A stretch of 64,000 nucleotides of DNA from Massilia sp. Leaf139 (GCF_001424165.1 NZ_LMOJ01000025.1:392134-456133), one strand, 5' to 3'. Counted from the first letter of the stretch, positions 25,984 through 35,427 are shown. The notes: generated by a model not told the origin, from the sequence alone. Translations and numbers: made by a program.

Positions 25984-26299
25984 AGATCATTGTCTGCCGT
26001 TCGACAAGTCCATTTCTCGCAAAGCCAGCAGTGGTGCGCCTTTCGGCTGAATTTGTATGTACCGCCCACCCCATCCAATCGAACGGGGGTTAACGCGAAG
26101 CGCGACATATAATTGTCGGTGTATTAATAAATAGAACGGCCAGTGTCGTTGAGTGTGCAACAAGAATATTTCCAACGTTTGCACTGTTTTTCAGCCGTCA
26201 TTTGTTTGGTACACGGAAACACATTTTGGCGGCGCCGGTTCGGTCAGCAGGGGGATCGCGCCTCACAATCATCAATCAACAGTTTAGGGATAAAGACAC
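25984..26299. other. 316-base intergenic region upstream of glf
   Basis: This region is more AT-rich than its surroundings. It holds a small hairpin CGACA-TATAAT-TGTCG at 26103-26118 and a good ribosome site (TAGGGATAAAGACAC) just before glf. A minus-strand ORF of 65 codons (25987-26184) has no coding features. It presumably carries the glf promoter and the divergent leader of the arsR operon; no RNA gene is recognised. Confidence 0.5.
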
Positions 26300-27454
26300 A
26301 TGAACAAGAAGATCGCCATTGTCGGCGCTGGATTTTCCGGAGCTGTGATTGCCAACCAGCTGGCACAGGCCGGCTATACCGTCGAAGTCTTCGAATCGCG
26401 TTCCCATATCGCCGGCAATTGCCACTCCGAGCGCGATGCCGAAACCGGCGTCATGCTGCACGTCTACGGCCCGCACATCTTCCACACCGACAACGAGCGC
26501 GCCTGGGAATTCGTGAACCGCTATGCCGAGTTCAAGCCGTACGTGAACCGCGTCAAGGCCATTACCAAGAACCAGGTCTTCACCCTGCCGATCAACCTGC
26601 TGACGATTAACCAGTTCTTCAATAAAACGATGGGCCCGGCCGAAGCGGAAGAATTCCTGGCCTCGCTGGGCGACAAGTCGATCGTCGACCCGCAGACCTT
26701 CGAAGAGCAGGCGCTGCGCTTCGTCGGCCGCGAACTGTATGAAGCCTTCTTCAAGACCTATACGGTCAAGCAGTGGGGCCTGGAGCCGAGCGAACTGCCG
26801 GCCAGCATCCTGAAACGCCTGCCGGTGCGCTTCAACTACGACGACAATTATTTCAGCCACAAATACCAGGGCATGCCGGCCGAGGGTTACACGGCGCTGG
26901 TACAGAACATCATCGACGTACCGGGCGTGACCGTGCACCTGAACACCCGCTTCGACCCGGATCTGAAGTCCGAGTACGAACACGTCTTCTACAGCGGCCC
27001 GATCGACGCCTGGTTCAAGCATGCCGAAGGCCGCCTGCCGTACCGCACGCTCGACTTCGAAACCTTCCGCGCCACCGGCGACTACCAGGGCAACGCGGTC
27101 ATCAACTACTGCGACGACGCCCAGCCCTATACCCGCATCACCGAGCATAAACATTTCTCGCCGTGGGAAAAGCACGAAAAGACGATCTGCTACAAGGAAT
27201 ACAGCCGCCAGTGCGAAGAGAAGGACATCCCCTACTACCCGATCCGCCTGGCGCGCGACAAGCAGCAGCTCGAGCTGTACGTGAACCTGGCGAAGAAGGA
27301 GCCGAACGTCACCTTCGTCGGCCGCCTGGGTACCTACCGCTATCTGGATATGGACGTCACGATCAACGAGGCGCTGATCACGGCGGATAAGTTCCTGGAG
27401 TGCGCGCAGCAGAAGGCGCAGATGCCGGCATTCGTCATCGATCCGCTGGCGTAA
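26300..27454 (+). CDS. glf: UDP-galactopyranose mutase
   Basis: FAD enzyme that isomerises UDP-galactopyranose to UDP-galactofuranose for surface polysaccharide. The 384-residue protein has the FAD motif VGAGFSGAVIANQLA, YGPHIFHTDN, the conserved FNYDDNYFSHKYQGMPAEGY segment, and Arg/Tyr-rich C-terminal residues such as GRLGTYRYLDMD. It stands alone here; its galactofuranose product implies a transferase elsewhere. A terminator with a near-perfect stem follows. Confidence 0.95.
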   Translation: MNKKIAIVGAGFSGAVIANQLAQAGYTVEVFESRSHIAGNCHSERDAETGVMLHVYGPHIFHTDNERAWEFVNRYAEFKPYVNRVKAITKNQVFTLPINLLTINQFFNKTMGPAEAEEFLASLGDKSIVDPQTFEEQALRFVGRELYEAFFKTYTVKQWGLEPSELPASILKRLPVRFNYDDNYFSHKYQGMPAEGYTALVQNIIDVPGVTVHLNTRFDPDLKSEYEHVFYSGPIDAWFKHAEGRLPYRTLDFETFRATGDYQGNAVINYCDDAQPYTRITEHKHFSPWEKHEKTICYKEYSRQCEEKDIPYYPIRLARDKQQLELYVNLAKKEPNVTFVGRLGTYRYLDMDVTINEALITADKFLECAQQKAQMPAFVIDPLA

Positions 27455-27471
27455 AAGTCGTCACGCTCGGC

Positions 27472-27503
27472 AAAAAAGCCCGTCACACGACGGGCTTTTT
27501 TGC
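27472..27503. terminator. bidirectional rho-independent terminator after glf
   Basis: A 7-bp stem GCCCGTC/GACGGGC (27478-27484 with 27489-27495), loop ACAC, six A before and six T after. It is usable by glf and, on the other strand, by the methyltransferase gene. Confidence 0.88.
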
Positions 27504-27504
27504 T

Positions 27505-27549
27505 TTTGTAGGGGTTATTGAGGCCAATGGCCTCAATAACCCCTACAAA
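27505..27549. repeat. 45-bp perfect palindrome
   Basis: Two perfect 22-bp arms around one central base (27527), starting TTTGTAGGGGTTATTG. It follows the glf terminator and its right end contains the stop codon of the minus-strand methyltransferase. Confidence 0.95.
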
Positions 27550-28214
27550 GGCAGCTGCCCCATCAGAATCAGCGATACGGGCTTGCCGGTATCGGGATGA
27601 ACCGGTTCTTTCAGGCTCGTCACGCGCAAGCCGCTGTCGACAAACAGCGCAACCCAGCTTGCCAGTGTCCGAAAATACCAGGGTGGCGCATCGGTGAAAG
27701 CGCTGCTGAACCCGGCCCAGCTGCCCTCTCTCCAGCCATCGACATAGGGCGCGTCGCCGCAGGCCATCAGCGGGTGCACGGTCTGCACGATCAGCGTGCC
27801 GCCCGGACGCAGGTAACGCGGCGCGGCGCGCAGCAGGTTCGCCGTCGACGCTTCGCCGATCAGCGAGAAATTGCAGACGGCGACATCGGCCGCCAATTGC
27901 AATTCTCCGGCCGCGATCTCTTCATACGACAGCACCCGGAAGTCGCCGCCGCCGGAAGCCCGGGCCGCCTCCACCAGACCGGCAATCGCATCGACCCCGA
28001 CCATGCTGATCTCCGGCAGCGCGCGGATCAACCAGCCTTCGCCGCAGCCGAGATCCACGCCAGTGCGCGGCGCGCAGGAACGCACGGCCTCGACGATGGC
28101 GGCATCCGTCACCAGCGCGCGGCTGGCGATCTCGCGACCGCGCACCGCGGCCACCCACGGGTCGGTATTGCGCGACCATGACTCGACGATGCGCGCGTCG
28201 GTCAAGCCGCTCAT
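27543..28214 (-). CDS. class I SAM-dependent methyltransferase
   Basis: A 223-residue methyltransferase (Methyltransf_25/11 type). The SAM motif I is GVDLGCGEGWLIRAL (about residues 51-65), motif II MVGVDAIAGLVEAAR and post-motif AADVAVCNFSLIG, then a PGGTLIVQTVHPL strand. The substrate is unknown. Its start lies inside the end of the M16 peptidase gene (four-base overlap), so it is the second gene of that operon. Its stop codon is inside the palindrome at 27505-27549. Confidence 0.85.
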   Translation of the reverse strand: MSGLTDARIVESWSRNTDPWVAAVRGREIASRALVTDAAIVEAVRSCAPRTGVDLGCGEGWLIRALPEISMVGVDAIAGLVEAARASGGGDFRVLSYEEIAAGELQLAADVAVCNFSLIGEASTANLLRAAPRYLRPGGTLIVQTVHPLMACGDAPYVDGWREGSWAGFSSAFTDAPPWYFRTLASWVALFVDSGLRVTSLKEPVHPDTGKPVSLILMGQLPL

Positions 28215-31069
28215 GGCCGCAGCTGCCCTTCGCGCAGTTGCCCTTCACTGTCGCGCACCTCGACGGGCCCGAGCTTCAGCTTGTCGAGCTGGGGCGCGAT
28301 CTTCTTGCGCTCGCCGACCGCGACCACCGTCAGCCGGGCCGGGTCGAGGTAGCGTTTGGCTGCCGCCTGCACGTCAAGCGCGGTGACGGCCGCCAGCTTG
28401 GCCGGCAGCTGGCTGTAGTAGTCGAGCGGCAGGTCGAAGACAAACGTCTCGGCCAGGCTGGCGCTGATGTCTGCATTCGTCTCGAACCGGTTCGGCAGCG
28501 ACAACAGCTCGGCATTGCGCGCGCCGGCCAGTTCCTGCGGATCGAGCGGCCGGTCGATCATCGCCTGCGCCTCCTTCAGCAGTTCGCTCACCGAGGCGCC
28601 GGTGACGTTGGCGCGCACGCTGCCGGCGATGATGAAGGGGCCGGGCGTGCGGTCGTAGCGAAAGCCCGAGTACACGCCGTAGGTATAGCCCTTTTCTTCG
28701 CGCAGGTTCTGGTTGATGCGGCTCGTGAACAGGCCGCCGAAGGCCGCGTTCATGACTTCCAGCGCCGGGTACAGCGGCGTCTTGCGCTCGGCCGCCAAGC
28801 TGGTCAGGCGCAGCGCCGTCTGGCCGGCGCCGGGCTGGTCGACCAGCACCACGCGCGCCTTCGTCGTGACGGGCGCGCCCGGCAGCAGCGGCGGCACCGG
28901 CGCGCTCTTCCAGCCGAGGAAACGCGCCTCGGCCAGGGCCTTCAGTTCGTCGCGCGAGATGTCGCCCGCGACCACCAGCGCCGCATTGCCCGGCACGTAA
29001 TGGCGGCGCCAGAAGCCAGATAAATCGTCGCGCGTCACGGCGCGGATGGCCGGTTCCGTGCCCAGCTGGCCGTAGCCGTAAGGGTGGCGCGGGCCGAACA
29101 GGGCGCCGCCGGCGGCCAGCGCCGCGATCAGTTCCGGCTCGTCGCGCTGCTGCATCAGTTCACCCAGGCGGCTGGCGCGCTGGCGCTCGACTTCCGCGCT
29201 CGGGAAGGCGGGGTTCTGGACGACGTCGGCCATGATGGCCAGCGCCGCGTCGAAATTGGCGCGCAGCGACAGCAGCGACACGCTGGAGCCGCCGGTGCTG
29301 CTGTCGGCATCCATGAAGGCGCCCAGCTGCGCGATCTCGTCGGCGATGCGCGGCGCGCTGCGCGTGGCGGTGCCTTCCATCAGCATCTGCGCCGTGAAGC
29401 CGGCCAGGCCGGGCAAACCGGGCGGATTGGCGTCCGAACCGCTGCGCACGACCAGTTCGGCCGACACCAGCGGCAGCGCCGGATTGTAGTGGTGGATCAC
29501 CGTCAGGCCGTTGGCGAGCGTGAAGCTTTCGCCTTGCGGCAGCTTCAGGCGCGGCGCCCGGCCGGCTTTCGGCATCTGGGCGCGCCAGGCTTCGGCTTCG
29601 TTGATGCCGCCGGGTTCGCCCTTGGCCTTGGCGCGCGCCTTCGGCGGCTTCGGTGCCGGCGGATCGGGCGGCAGCTCGGGAATGCCGGGCACGCCGGCGA
29701 CCACCACGCGCGCGCGCGGCTGCAGCCAGGTGCGCACGGCGCGCTGGACGTCGGCGGGGGTGATCCTGCGCAGCTGGGCCACGTCCTGCGCCAGGTAGCC
29801 GGGGTCGCCCGTGTACTGGTTGTAGTGGTTCAGCTGGTCGGCCAGGCCGTCGCCGCCCAGCTTTTCGAGCGAGCTGACGATCGCCGTCTCGATCTGGTTG
29901 CGCGCGCGCGTCACTTCCTGCTCGGTCGGCCCGTGCTCGCGCAGGGCTTCCAGTTCGGCGTCGATGGCCTTCTCGAGTTCGGCCGGCGTGTGGCCGGCGC
30001 GCGCCGTCACTTCGATCAGGAAGGCCGAGGTCAGCGCCCGCGCATCCTGGTCGGCGTCGACGTCCTGGGCGATCTGCCGTTCGTAGACCAGCGATTTATA
30101 CAGGCGGCTCGACTTGCCGCCGGCGAGAATTTGCGCGGCTACCGCCAGTTCGGCATCGCCCGGCTGGTAGGCGGGCGGCGTGAGCCAGCCCATGTAGACG
30201 CGCGGCAGTTCGACCCGATCCGGCACCACCAGGCGCTTTTCAACGGTGATCGGCGGCGTTTTGACTTGCGGGCGCACCACGGCCGGGCCGCGCCGCAGGC
30301 TGCCGAAGTACTTGGCGACCAGCGCCCGCGTTTTCACTTTGTCGATGTCGCCGGCGATGACGATGCTGGCGTTGTTGGGGCCGTAGTAGCGGGTGAAGAA
30401 GTCGCGCACGTCGTCCAGCTTGGCGTTCTGGATGTCGGTGTGCGAGCCGATCACCGAGGCGCGGTAGGGGTGATCCTGCGGGAACAGCGCGTGGTTCAGC
30501 GCTTCCTCGACGATGCCGTAGGGTTCGTTCTCGACCGTGTCGCGCCGTTCGTTGCGCACCACGTCCTGCTGGTTGGTGAGCGATTTCTGGTCGAGCACGT
30601 CGAGCAGGTAGCCCATGCGGTCGGCGTGCACCCACAGCGCCAGTTCGAGCTGGTTCGAGGGGACGGTGTCGTAGTAATTGGTGCGGTCGTAATCGGTGCT
30701 GCCGTTGCTGTCGCTGGCACCGGCGCCTTCCATCAGGCGGTCGGCCAGGCCGCGCGGCAGGTGTTTGCTCCCCGCGAACATCATGTGCTCGAACAGGTGG
30801 GCGAAGCCGGTCAGGCCTGGCACCTCATTGGCCGGGCCGACGTGGTACCAGACGTTCACCGCCACCAGCGGCAGGCGCTTGTCCTCGACCAGGATGACTT
30901 GCAGGCCGTTGGGCAGCGTGTACTTGTCGAAGGCGATGTTCGGGATGCCGGGCAGGCTCGTTTGCTGCGCCGTGCCCGCGGGTGCGGCGCTGCCCCCGCC
31001 GCCCTGCGCGCCGGCGCCGTTGAGGGCGGCCATCAGCAGCGATGCGGCAACGAACGGGCGGGTTTTCAT
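28211..31069 (-). CDS. M16 family zinc metallopeptidase, two-domain, secreted
   Basis: A 952-residue precursor with a signal peptide (MKTRPFVAASLLMAALNGAG). It has two M16 repeats: the active half has the inverted zinc motif HLFEH (His91, Glu94, His95). The second half (from about residue 460) keeps the fold (SGSDANPPGLPGLAGFTAQML) without an HxxEH. This matches pitrilysin-like periplasmic peptidases of about 900-950 residues. A linker rich in Lys, Pro and Ala joins the halves (KPPKARAKAKG). ATG 31069 is used because it starts the signal peptide. It overlaps the methyltransferase by four bases. Confidence 0.9.
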   Translation of the reverse strand: MKTRPFVAASLLMAALNGAGAQGGGGSAAPAGTAQQTSLPGIPNIAFDKYTLPNGLQVILVEDKRLPLVAVNVWYHVGPANEVPGLTGFAHLFEHMMFAGSKHLPRGLADRLMEGAGASDSNGSTDYDRTNYYDTVPSNQLELALWVHADRMGYLLDVLDQKSLTNQQDVVRNERRDTVENEPYGIVEEALNHALFPQDHPYRASVIGSHTDIQNAKLDDVRDFFTRYYGPNNASIVIAGDIDKVKTRALVAKYFGSLRRGPAVVRPQVKTPPITVEKRLVVPDRVELPRVYMGWLTPPAYQPGDAELAVAAQILAGGKSSRLYKSLVYERQIAQDVDADQDARALTSAFLIEVTARAGHTPAELEKAIDAELEALREHGPTEQEVTRARNQIETAIVSSLEKLGGDGLADQLNHYNQYTGDPGYLAQDVAQLRRITPADVQRAVRTWLQPRARVVVAGVPGIPELPPDPPAPKPPKARAKAKGEPGGINEAEAWRAQMPKAGRAPRLKLPQGESFTLANGLTVIHHYNPALPLVSAELVVRSGSDANPPGLPGLAGFTAQMLMEGTATRSAPRIADEIAQLGAFMDADSSTGGSSVSLLSLRANFDAALAIMADVVQNPAFPSAEVERQRASRLGELMQQRDEPELIAALAAGGALFGPRHPYGYGQLGTEPAIRAVTRDDLSGFWRRHYVPGNAALVVAGDISRDELKALAEARFLGWKSAPVPPLLPGAPVTTKARVVLVDQPGAGQTALRLTSLAAERKTPLYPALEVMNAAFGGLFTSRINQNLREEKGYTYGVYSGFRYDRTPGPFIIAGSVRANVTGASVSELLKEAQAMIDRPLDPQELAGARNAELLSLPNRFETNADISASLAETFVFDLPLDYYSQLPAKLAAVTALDVQAAAKRYLDPARLTVVAVGERKKIAPQLDKLKLGPVEVRDSEGQLREGQLRP

Positions 31070-31103
31070 GTGATGCTCCAAAAGATGATGAGGTAAAGCA
31101 GAT

Positions 31104-32030
31104 TCAGTGACAGCGCCCGCTGCCGTGGTCGGGCGGCGAGGGGTTCGGTAGCTGAGGTGGGGTCGCTTCCAGGAATTCCCAGTCGTAGCCGCCTGCATAT
31201 AGCCGCAGGCGCAGCACGCCGTTGCGGCTGGCGTCGCGAAAGTCGCTATTGTCGCGCAAGCGCAGGAAAGGCGTCGGATAGGCGCCGCCGGTGCCGACGA
31301 CGAACTGGCGGATTCCCTGCGGCTCGGCGCGTCCGCGCGCATCCTGCGGCGCAAAGCGCTCGTAATCGTGATCGTGGCCGGACAGGACGAGCTCCGCGCC
31401 GGCCGCGTGCAGCAGCGTCCAGGCCGCGCGCATGTGCGGCATGCTGCCATGGCCGCCCGAACTGTACAGGGGATGGTGCCAGAACGCCAGCGTGCAGGAC
31501 GGCGTGTCACCGGCACCTGCCGCGGCATCGCGCGCCAGTTCATTCTTCAACCAGGCCAGCTGCCTTTCCTGCGCGGCGCCTTTCAGGTTGCTGTCGAGCG
31601 AATAGATGCGCCAGACGCCGAGCCGCAGGGCGTAATAGCCCTGGCCGGCGCGTGCGCCGAAATAGGCGAAATAGGGCAGGGCCCCTTTTGTATAGTATTC
31701 GTGGTTGCCGGGTGCGGGCCAGGTGCGTTCCTTGAAGCGGCCCCAGGTCGGCCCGTAGCACTGTTCGAATTCGGCGGTCGTGCCGCGCGGGTAGGTGTGG
31801 TCGCCCAGGGTCAGCACCACGGCTTGCTGGTCGGCGGCGAGGCCTGCCGCGACCACGGCGGCCGTGTCGGCGGCGCCCGACCAGCGCGGGTCGGGGTGAC
31901 GGCAGCGGGCGATGTCGCCGACGGCATACACGGTCTGCACTCCGGGTTCGGCAGGAGAAGTCGGGACGGCTGCCGCGCAGGTCGCTATACAGGCGAGCAG
32001 GGACGCGGCGCCGGGCCGGATCCAGCGCAC
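31104..32030 (-). CDS. secreted metallophosphoesterase (purple acid phosphatase-like)
   Basis: A calcineurin-like phosphoesterase of about 308 residues with the full metal-ligand series: AVGDIARC, LGDHTYPRG, GNHEYY, FWHHPLYSSG and SGHDHDYERF. An N-terminal hydrophobic stretch (GAASLLACIATCAAAVP) looks like a signal peptide. The start is uncertain: GTG 32030 gives the normal short n-region, whereas TTG 32084 overlaps the pncC-type gene's stop and would allow coupling; neither has a clear ribosome site. Its substrate is not shown by sequence. Confidence 0.75.
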   Translation of the reverse strand: MRWIRPGAASLLACIATCAAAVPTSPAEPGVQTVYAVGDIARCRHPDPRWSGAADTAAVVAAGLAADQQAVVLTLGDHTYPRGTTAEFEQCYGPTWGRFKERTWPAPGNHEYYTKGALPYFAYFGARAGQGYYALRLGVWRIYSLDSNLKGAAQERQLAWLKNELARDAAAGAGDTPSCTLAFWHHPLYSSGGHGSMPHMRAAWTLLHAAGAELVLSGHDHDYERFAPQDARGRAEPQGIRQFVVGTGGAYPTPFLRLRDNSDFRDASRNGVLRLRLYAGGYDWEFLEATPPQLPNPSPPDHGSGRCH

Positions 32031-32076
32031 GATGCGCGCCGCACCGGCGAAGCGTTCGGCGCTTATTGGCGGCGTC

Positions 32077-32559
32077 TCACTCAATGAAGCGCAGCAAACC
32101 GCGCAGCGCATGCGCCACGGTCTGCTCGCGCACCGACTGGCGGTCGCCCTGGAACACGAGGCGCTCGGTGTGGGTGCTGTCGCCGCGCGACCAGCCGAAA
32201 CAGACGGTGCCGACAGGCTTGCCGGGTACCGCGCCAGTGGGGCCGGCGATGCCCGTGGTCGAGACGGCGACGTCGGCATTGCTGTTCGAGAGCGCGCCCT
32301 CGGCCATCGCGCCGGCGACTTCTTCGCTGACCGAGCCGAACTGGGCGATGAGCGCCGCCGACACGTCAAGCATTTCCGTTTTCGAGGAATTCGAATAGGT
32401 CACGAACCCGCACTCGAACCAGCCAGTGGAGCCGGCGATCTCGGTGATGGCCTGCGACACGCCGCCGCCGGTACAGGATTCGGCCGTTGCCAGCACCAAG
32501 CGCTTGGCCTGCAGCGCCATGCCCACTTTCGTTGCAAGATCGATTAAGTCGTTCGTCAC
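32077..32559 (-). CDS. pncC: PncC/CinA C-terminal family amidohydrolase
   Basis: A 160-residue stand-alone CinA-C domain, like E. coli PncC, which deamidates nicotinamide mononucleotide in the NAD salvage cycle. It shows LATAESCTGGGVSQAIT, VTYSNSSKTEML, STTGIAGPTG and PVGTVCFGW. Its 3' end overlaps or nearly touches the phosphoesterase start, with which it is probably co-transcribed. No pgpA is found next to it. Confidence 0.92.
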   Translation of the reverse strand: MTNDLIDLATKVGMALQAKRLVLATAESCTGGGVSQAITEIAGSTGWFECGFVTYSNSSKTEMLDVSAALIAQFGSVSEEVAGAMAEGALSNSNADVAVSTTGIAGPTGAVPGKPVGTVCFGWSRGDSTHTERLVFQGDRQSVREQTVAHALRGLLRFIE

Positions 32560-32863
32560 GTGCAGCTCCTTCAGGTGGCGCCAGGCGTGCCCGGCGGCGC
32601 GGCAGCGGGTGGCCGCGCATGGTTCATTCTAGCGCGACGCGGCCTTGACCGGTGTGGCAAACTTGCCGCGTTCCAGCCACGGGCCGGCGGAACGCCGCGC
32701 ACCGCTCAAGTTGTATCCGTAGAAGAAATGTCCCGTGCGACACGGGTGGATTCGGGACTGCTATCCTGCATCGCGCCGGTTGCTGCCGCGTTTCATTTTT
32801 TCAACAGAATTCTATGCCGCATGCATTTTTCACGTGCTCCCGGGTAAGGACGATCCCATCGTG
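32560..32863. other. 304-base intergenic region between pncC and the yfiR-like gene
   Basis: A divergent spacer. A plus-strand frame is open upstream of 32864, but the encoded residues lack family features. AAGGA at 32846-32850 is the likely ribosome site of the yfiR-like gene. No hairpins with T-runs and no RNA gene are recognised. Confidence 0.45.
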
Positions 32864-33418
32864 ATGGCGTTCGCCGTCCGCGCCGTGCGCTGCGCACGTC
32901 CCTTCCTCCTTGCCCTGTGGCTGCTCGCCGGCGCCGCCGGCGCACAGCCGGCGCGCGCCGAAGCCCGGCTCGAAGTCCAGGTCAAAGCGGCCTACCTCTA
33001 CAAATTCGCCGGCTTCGTCGACTGGCCGGCCGCCGCGTTCGCGCGCCCCGACAGTCCGCTCGTGATCGGCGTGGCCGGCAACGAGGAACTCGCGGCCCAG
33101 CTAGAACGCCTGGTTTCCGGACGCAACGTGGGTGGCCATCCGCTGACGGTGCGCCGGGTCGGGCGCGGCGAAGCGCTGGCCGGCCTGCACGTGCTGTATG
33201 CCGGCGGCCTCGATGGCGCGGCCTTGCTGGCCCATGCGCGCGGATTGCCCTTGCTGACCGTGGGCGACGCCGCCGAGGCGCCCGCAGGCATGATCCGCTT
33301 TCTCGTCGTCGACGAACGGCTGCGCTTCGAAGTGGCGCTCGGCCAGGTCGCGCCGAGCGGCCTGAAGATCAGCGCGCGCCTGCTGGCGGCCGCGCTGCGC
33401 GTGACGGGGGCCTCATGA
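32864..33418 (+). CDS. YfiR-like periplasmic protein (DUF4154)
   Basis: A 184-residue precursor with a signal peptide (ALWLLAGAAGAQPARA). The YfiR/DUF4154 hallmark KAAYLYKFAGFVDWP lies near residue 40. In Pseudomonas YfiR is a redox-sensitive periplasmic repressor of the diguanylate cyclase YfiN. Here the downstream partner is a histidine kinase rather than a cyclase. The two classic cysteine pairs of Pseudomonas YfiR are not obvious after the signal peptide. GTG 32861 is an alternative start. The stop overlaps the kinase start as ATGA. Confidence 0.82.
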   Translation: MAFAVRAVRCARPFLLALWLLAGAAGAQPARAEARLEVQVKAAYLYKFAGFVDWPAAAFARPDSPLVIGVAGNEELAAQLERLVSGRNVGGHPLTVRRVGRGEALAGLHVLYAGGLDGAALLAHARGLPLLTVGDAAEAPAGMIRFLVVDERLRFEVALGQVAPSGLKISARLLAAALRVTGAS

Positions 33419-35427
33419 TCCGTTCCTCGATCCGCCAGAAACTGGTGGTGGTGGTGATGGCCACCACCTTCGCCGCGCTGCTGGTCTCGGTCGGCCTGAT
33501 CATCGCCTACGACCTGCGCAGCTACCAGCGCTCGCTGGTGAACGACCTGGCGACCCAGGCCGAACTGGTCGGGCACATGACCTCGGCCGCGCTGGCTTTC
33601 GACGACCCGCGCCTGGCTGGCGAAAACCTGGCGCTGCTGCGCACCCGGCCCGCGGTCGAGGGTGCCGCCATCTTCGACGAGAACGGACGCCTGTTCGCCT
33701 CCTACACAGCGCGCGGCAAGACGCCCACGATCCCGGCGCGGCCGGAAAGCGCCGGCACGCGCACCGAGGACAAGTCGCTGGTGCTGTTCCGCCCCATCGT
33801 GGAAAACGGCGAGACGATCGGCACGGTCTGGCTGCGCGCCGAGAACCGCATGCTGGCGCGCACCCTCGACTACCTCGCCATCGCGCTCGGGGTGATGCTG
33901 CTGGCGATGGGCACTGCCTACCTGGTGATGCGGCGCATGGGCGGCGTGATCACGACGCCGATCGTCGCCGTCACGGAAATCGCGCGCGAGGTCGTCGCCA
34001 CGCGCGACTATTCGCGCCGCGCGCCGCGCGTCGGCGACGACGAGGCGGCCGAGTTGGCCGATTCCTTCAACGCGATGCTGACCGAGATCGAGCAGCGCAC
34101 GCGCGAGCTGGAAGGCTCGAACGCCGAGATCGTGCGCGAAGCGGCCGAGCGCTCGCGCGCTCAGCAGGAAGTGATGCGCCTGAACGAGCAGCTCGAGCAC
34201 CGCGTCGACGAGCGCACGATGCAGCTGGCGCTGGCCAACGCCGAACTGGCCAATGCCATCGACGAGGCGAGAAAGGCGAACCAGGCGAAATCGGCTTTCC
34301 TGTCCTCGATGAGCCACGAACTGCGCACGCCATTGAATGCCATCCTCGGCTTCGCCCAGATCCTCACTTCGCAATCGCTGCCCACCACCGAGGCGCAAAA
34401 GAAGGAGTTCGCCAACCACATCCTGAAGTCCGGGCGCCACCTGCTCACCCTGATCAACGAGATCCTCGACCTGGCGAAAGTCGAGTCGGGCACGATCACG
34501 CTGTCGATGGAGCCGGTCGGGCTGGGCGAAATCCTGGGTGAATGCCAGAGCATGATCGAACCGCTGGCGGCCGCGCGCGGCATCCGGGTGCTGTTCCCGC
34601 AGCAGGTCGACGCCGTGCTGCTGGCCGACCGCACGCGTCTGAAGCAGGTGCTGCTCAACCTGCTGTCGAACGCGATCAAGTACAACCGCGACGCCGGCGC
34701 CGTGGTGCTCGACTGCGCCCAGGTGGGGCGCGAGCGCCTGCGCATTTCGATCCAGGACACCGGCATGGGCTTGACCGCCGACCAGGTCGACAACCTGTTC
34801 CAGCCCTTCAACCGGCTCGGCCAGGAAGCGGGCGCCCAGGAAGGCACCGGCATCGGCCTGGTCGTCACGCGCCGCCTGGTCGAACTGATGAACGGTACTA
34901 TCAATGTTACGAGTAGCCCGGGAGTGGGCAGCGTGTTTACGATCGAACTGGGGACGACCGCGCCGCTGGCTTCGAGCGCCGGCGCCGGCGCCCAGGCCGT
35001 CGCGGCACCGGTGCCGGGTGCGGCGGGCGCGCCCCATCTGCTGCTGTATGTCGAGGACAATCCGGCCAACCTGAAACTGGTGGAGGAAATCGTGCGCTTC
35101 CGTTCCGACCTGCGCCTGCTGGCCGCCGGCGACGGCCCGCTCGGCCTGTCGCTGGCGCGCGTCCACCACCCCGAGATCATCCTGATGGACTTGAACTTGC
35201 CCGGCATGAGCGGACTGGAAGTGCTGGCCCAGCTGAAACGCGAACCGGCCACGCGCGACATCCCCGTGATCGCGCTGACGGCCAACGCCATGCCGCGCGA
35301 TATCGAGCGCGGGATGGAGGCCGGCTTCTTCCGCTATCTCACCAAGCCGATCGACATCGACAAGTTCAACGAGGCGATCGACCTCACGCTGGCACAGCGG
35401 CGCACGGCTGCGGGAGACGCTTCATGA
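33415..35427 (+). CDS. CHASE8-like hybrid histidine kinase with receiver domain
   Basis: The protein has 670 residues. Two membrane helices (about 10-32 and 160-180) enclose a periplasmic CHASE8-like region (SYQRSLVNDLATQAELVG), as found in YfiN. HAMP follows (ITTPIVAVTEIAREV), a coiled coil, then HisKA with SMSHELRTPLN (phospho-His near residue 301). The ATPase domain carries NLLSNAIKYN and GTGIGLVVTRRLVELM. The C-terminal receiver has ILMDLNLPGMSG and TKPID. It is likely the target of the YfiR-like protein encoded just upstream. It overlaps the next gene as ATGA. Confidence 0.92.
   Translation: MIRSSIRQKLVVVVMATTFAALLVSVGLIIAYDLRSYQRSLVNDLATQAELVGHMTSAALAFDDPRLAGENLALLRTRPAVEGAAIFDENGRLFASYTARGKTPTIPARPESAGTRTEDKSLVLFRPIVENGETIGTVWLRAENRMLARTLDYLAIALGVMLLAMGTAYLVMRRMGGVITTPIVAVTEIAREVVATRDYSRRAPRVGDDEAAELADSFNAMLTEIEQRTRELEGSNAEIVREAAERSRAQQEVMRLNEQLEHRVDERTMQLALANAELANAIDEARKANQAKSAFLSSMSHELRTPLNAILGFAQILTSQSLPTTEAQKKEFANHILKSGRHLLTLINEILDLAKVESGTITLSMEPVGLGEILGECQSMIEPLAAARGIRVLFPQQVDAVLLADRTRLKQVLLNLLSNAIKYNRDAGAVVLDCAQVGRERLRISIQDTGMGLTADQVDNLFQPFNRLGQEAGAQEGTGIGLVVTRRLVELMNGTINVTSSPGVGSVFTIELGTTAPLASSAGAGAQAVAAPVPGAAGAPHLLLYVEDNPANLKLVEEIVRFRSDLRLLAAGDGPLGLSLARVHHPEIILMDLNLPGMSGLEVLAQLKREPATRDIPVIALTANAMPRDIERGMEAGFFRYLTKPIDIDKFNEAIDLTLAQRRTAAGDAS

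Noticed and set aside
26103..26118. TATAAT in the CGACA...TGTCG hairpin as a glf -10 box
   Set aside because: The nearest possible -35 (TTAACG) is only about 12 bases away. Possible but not supported.
25987..26184. Small minus-strand ORF of 65 codons upstream of glf
   Set aside because: No ribosome site, no homology that I can recognise, and mixed composition. It lies in the glf promoter region.
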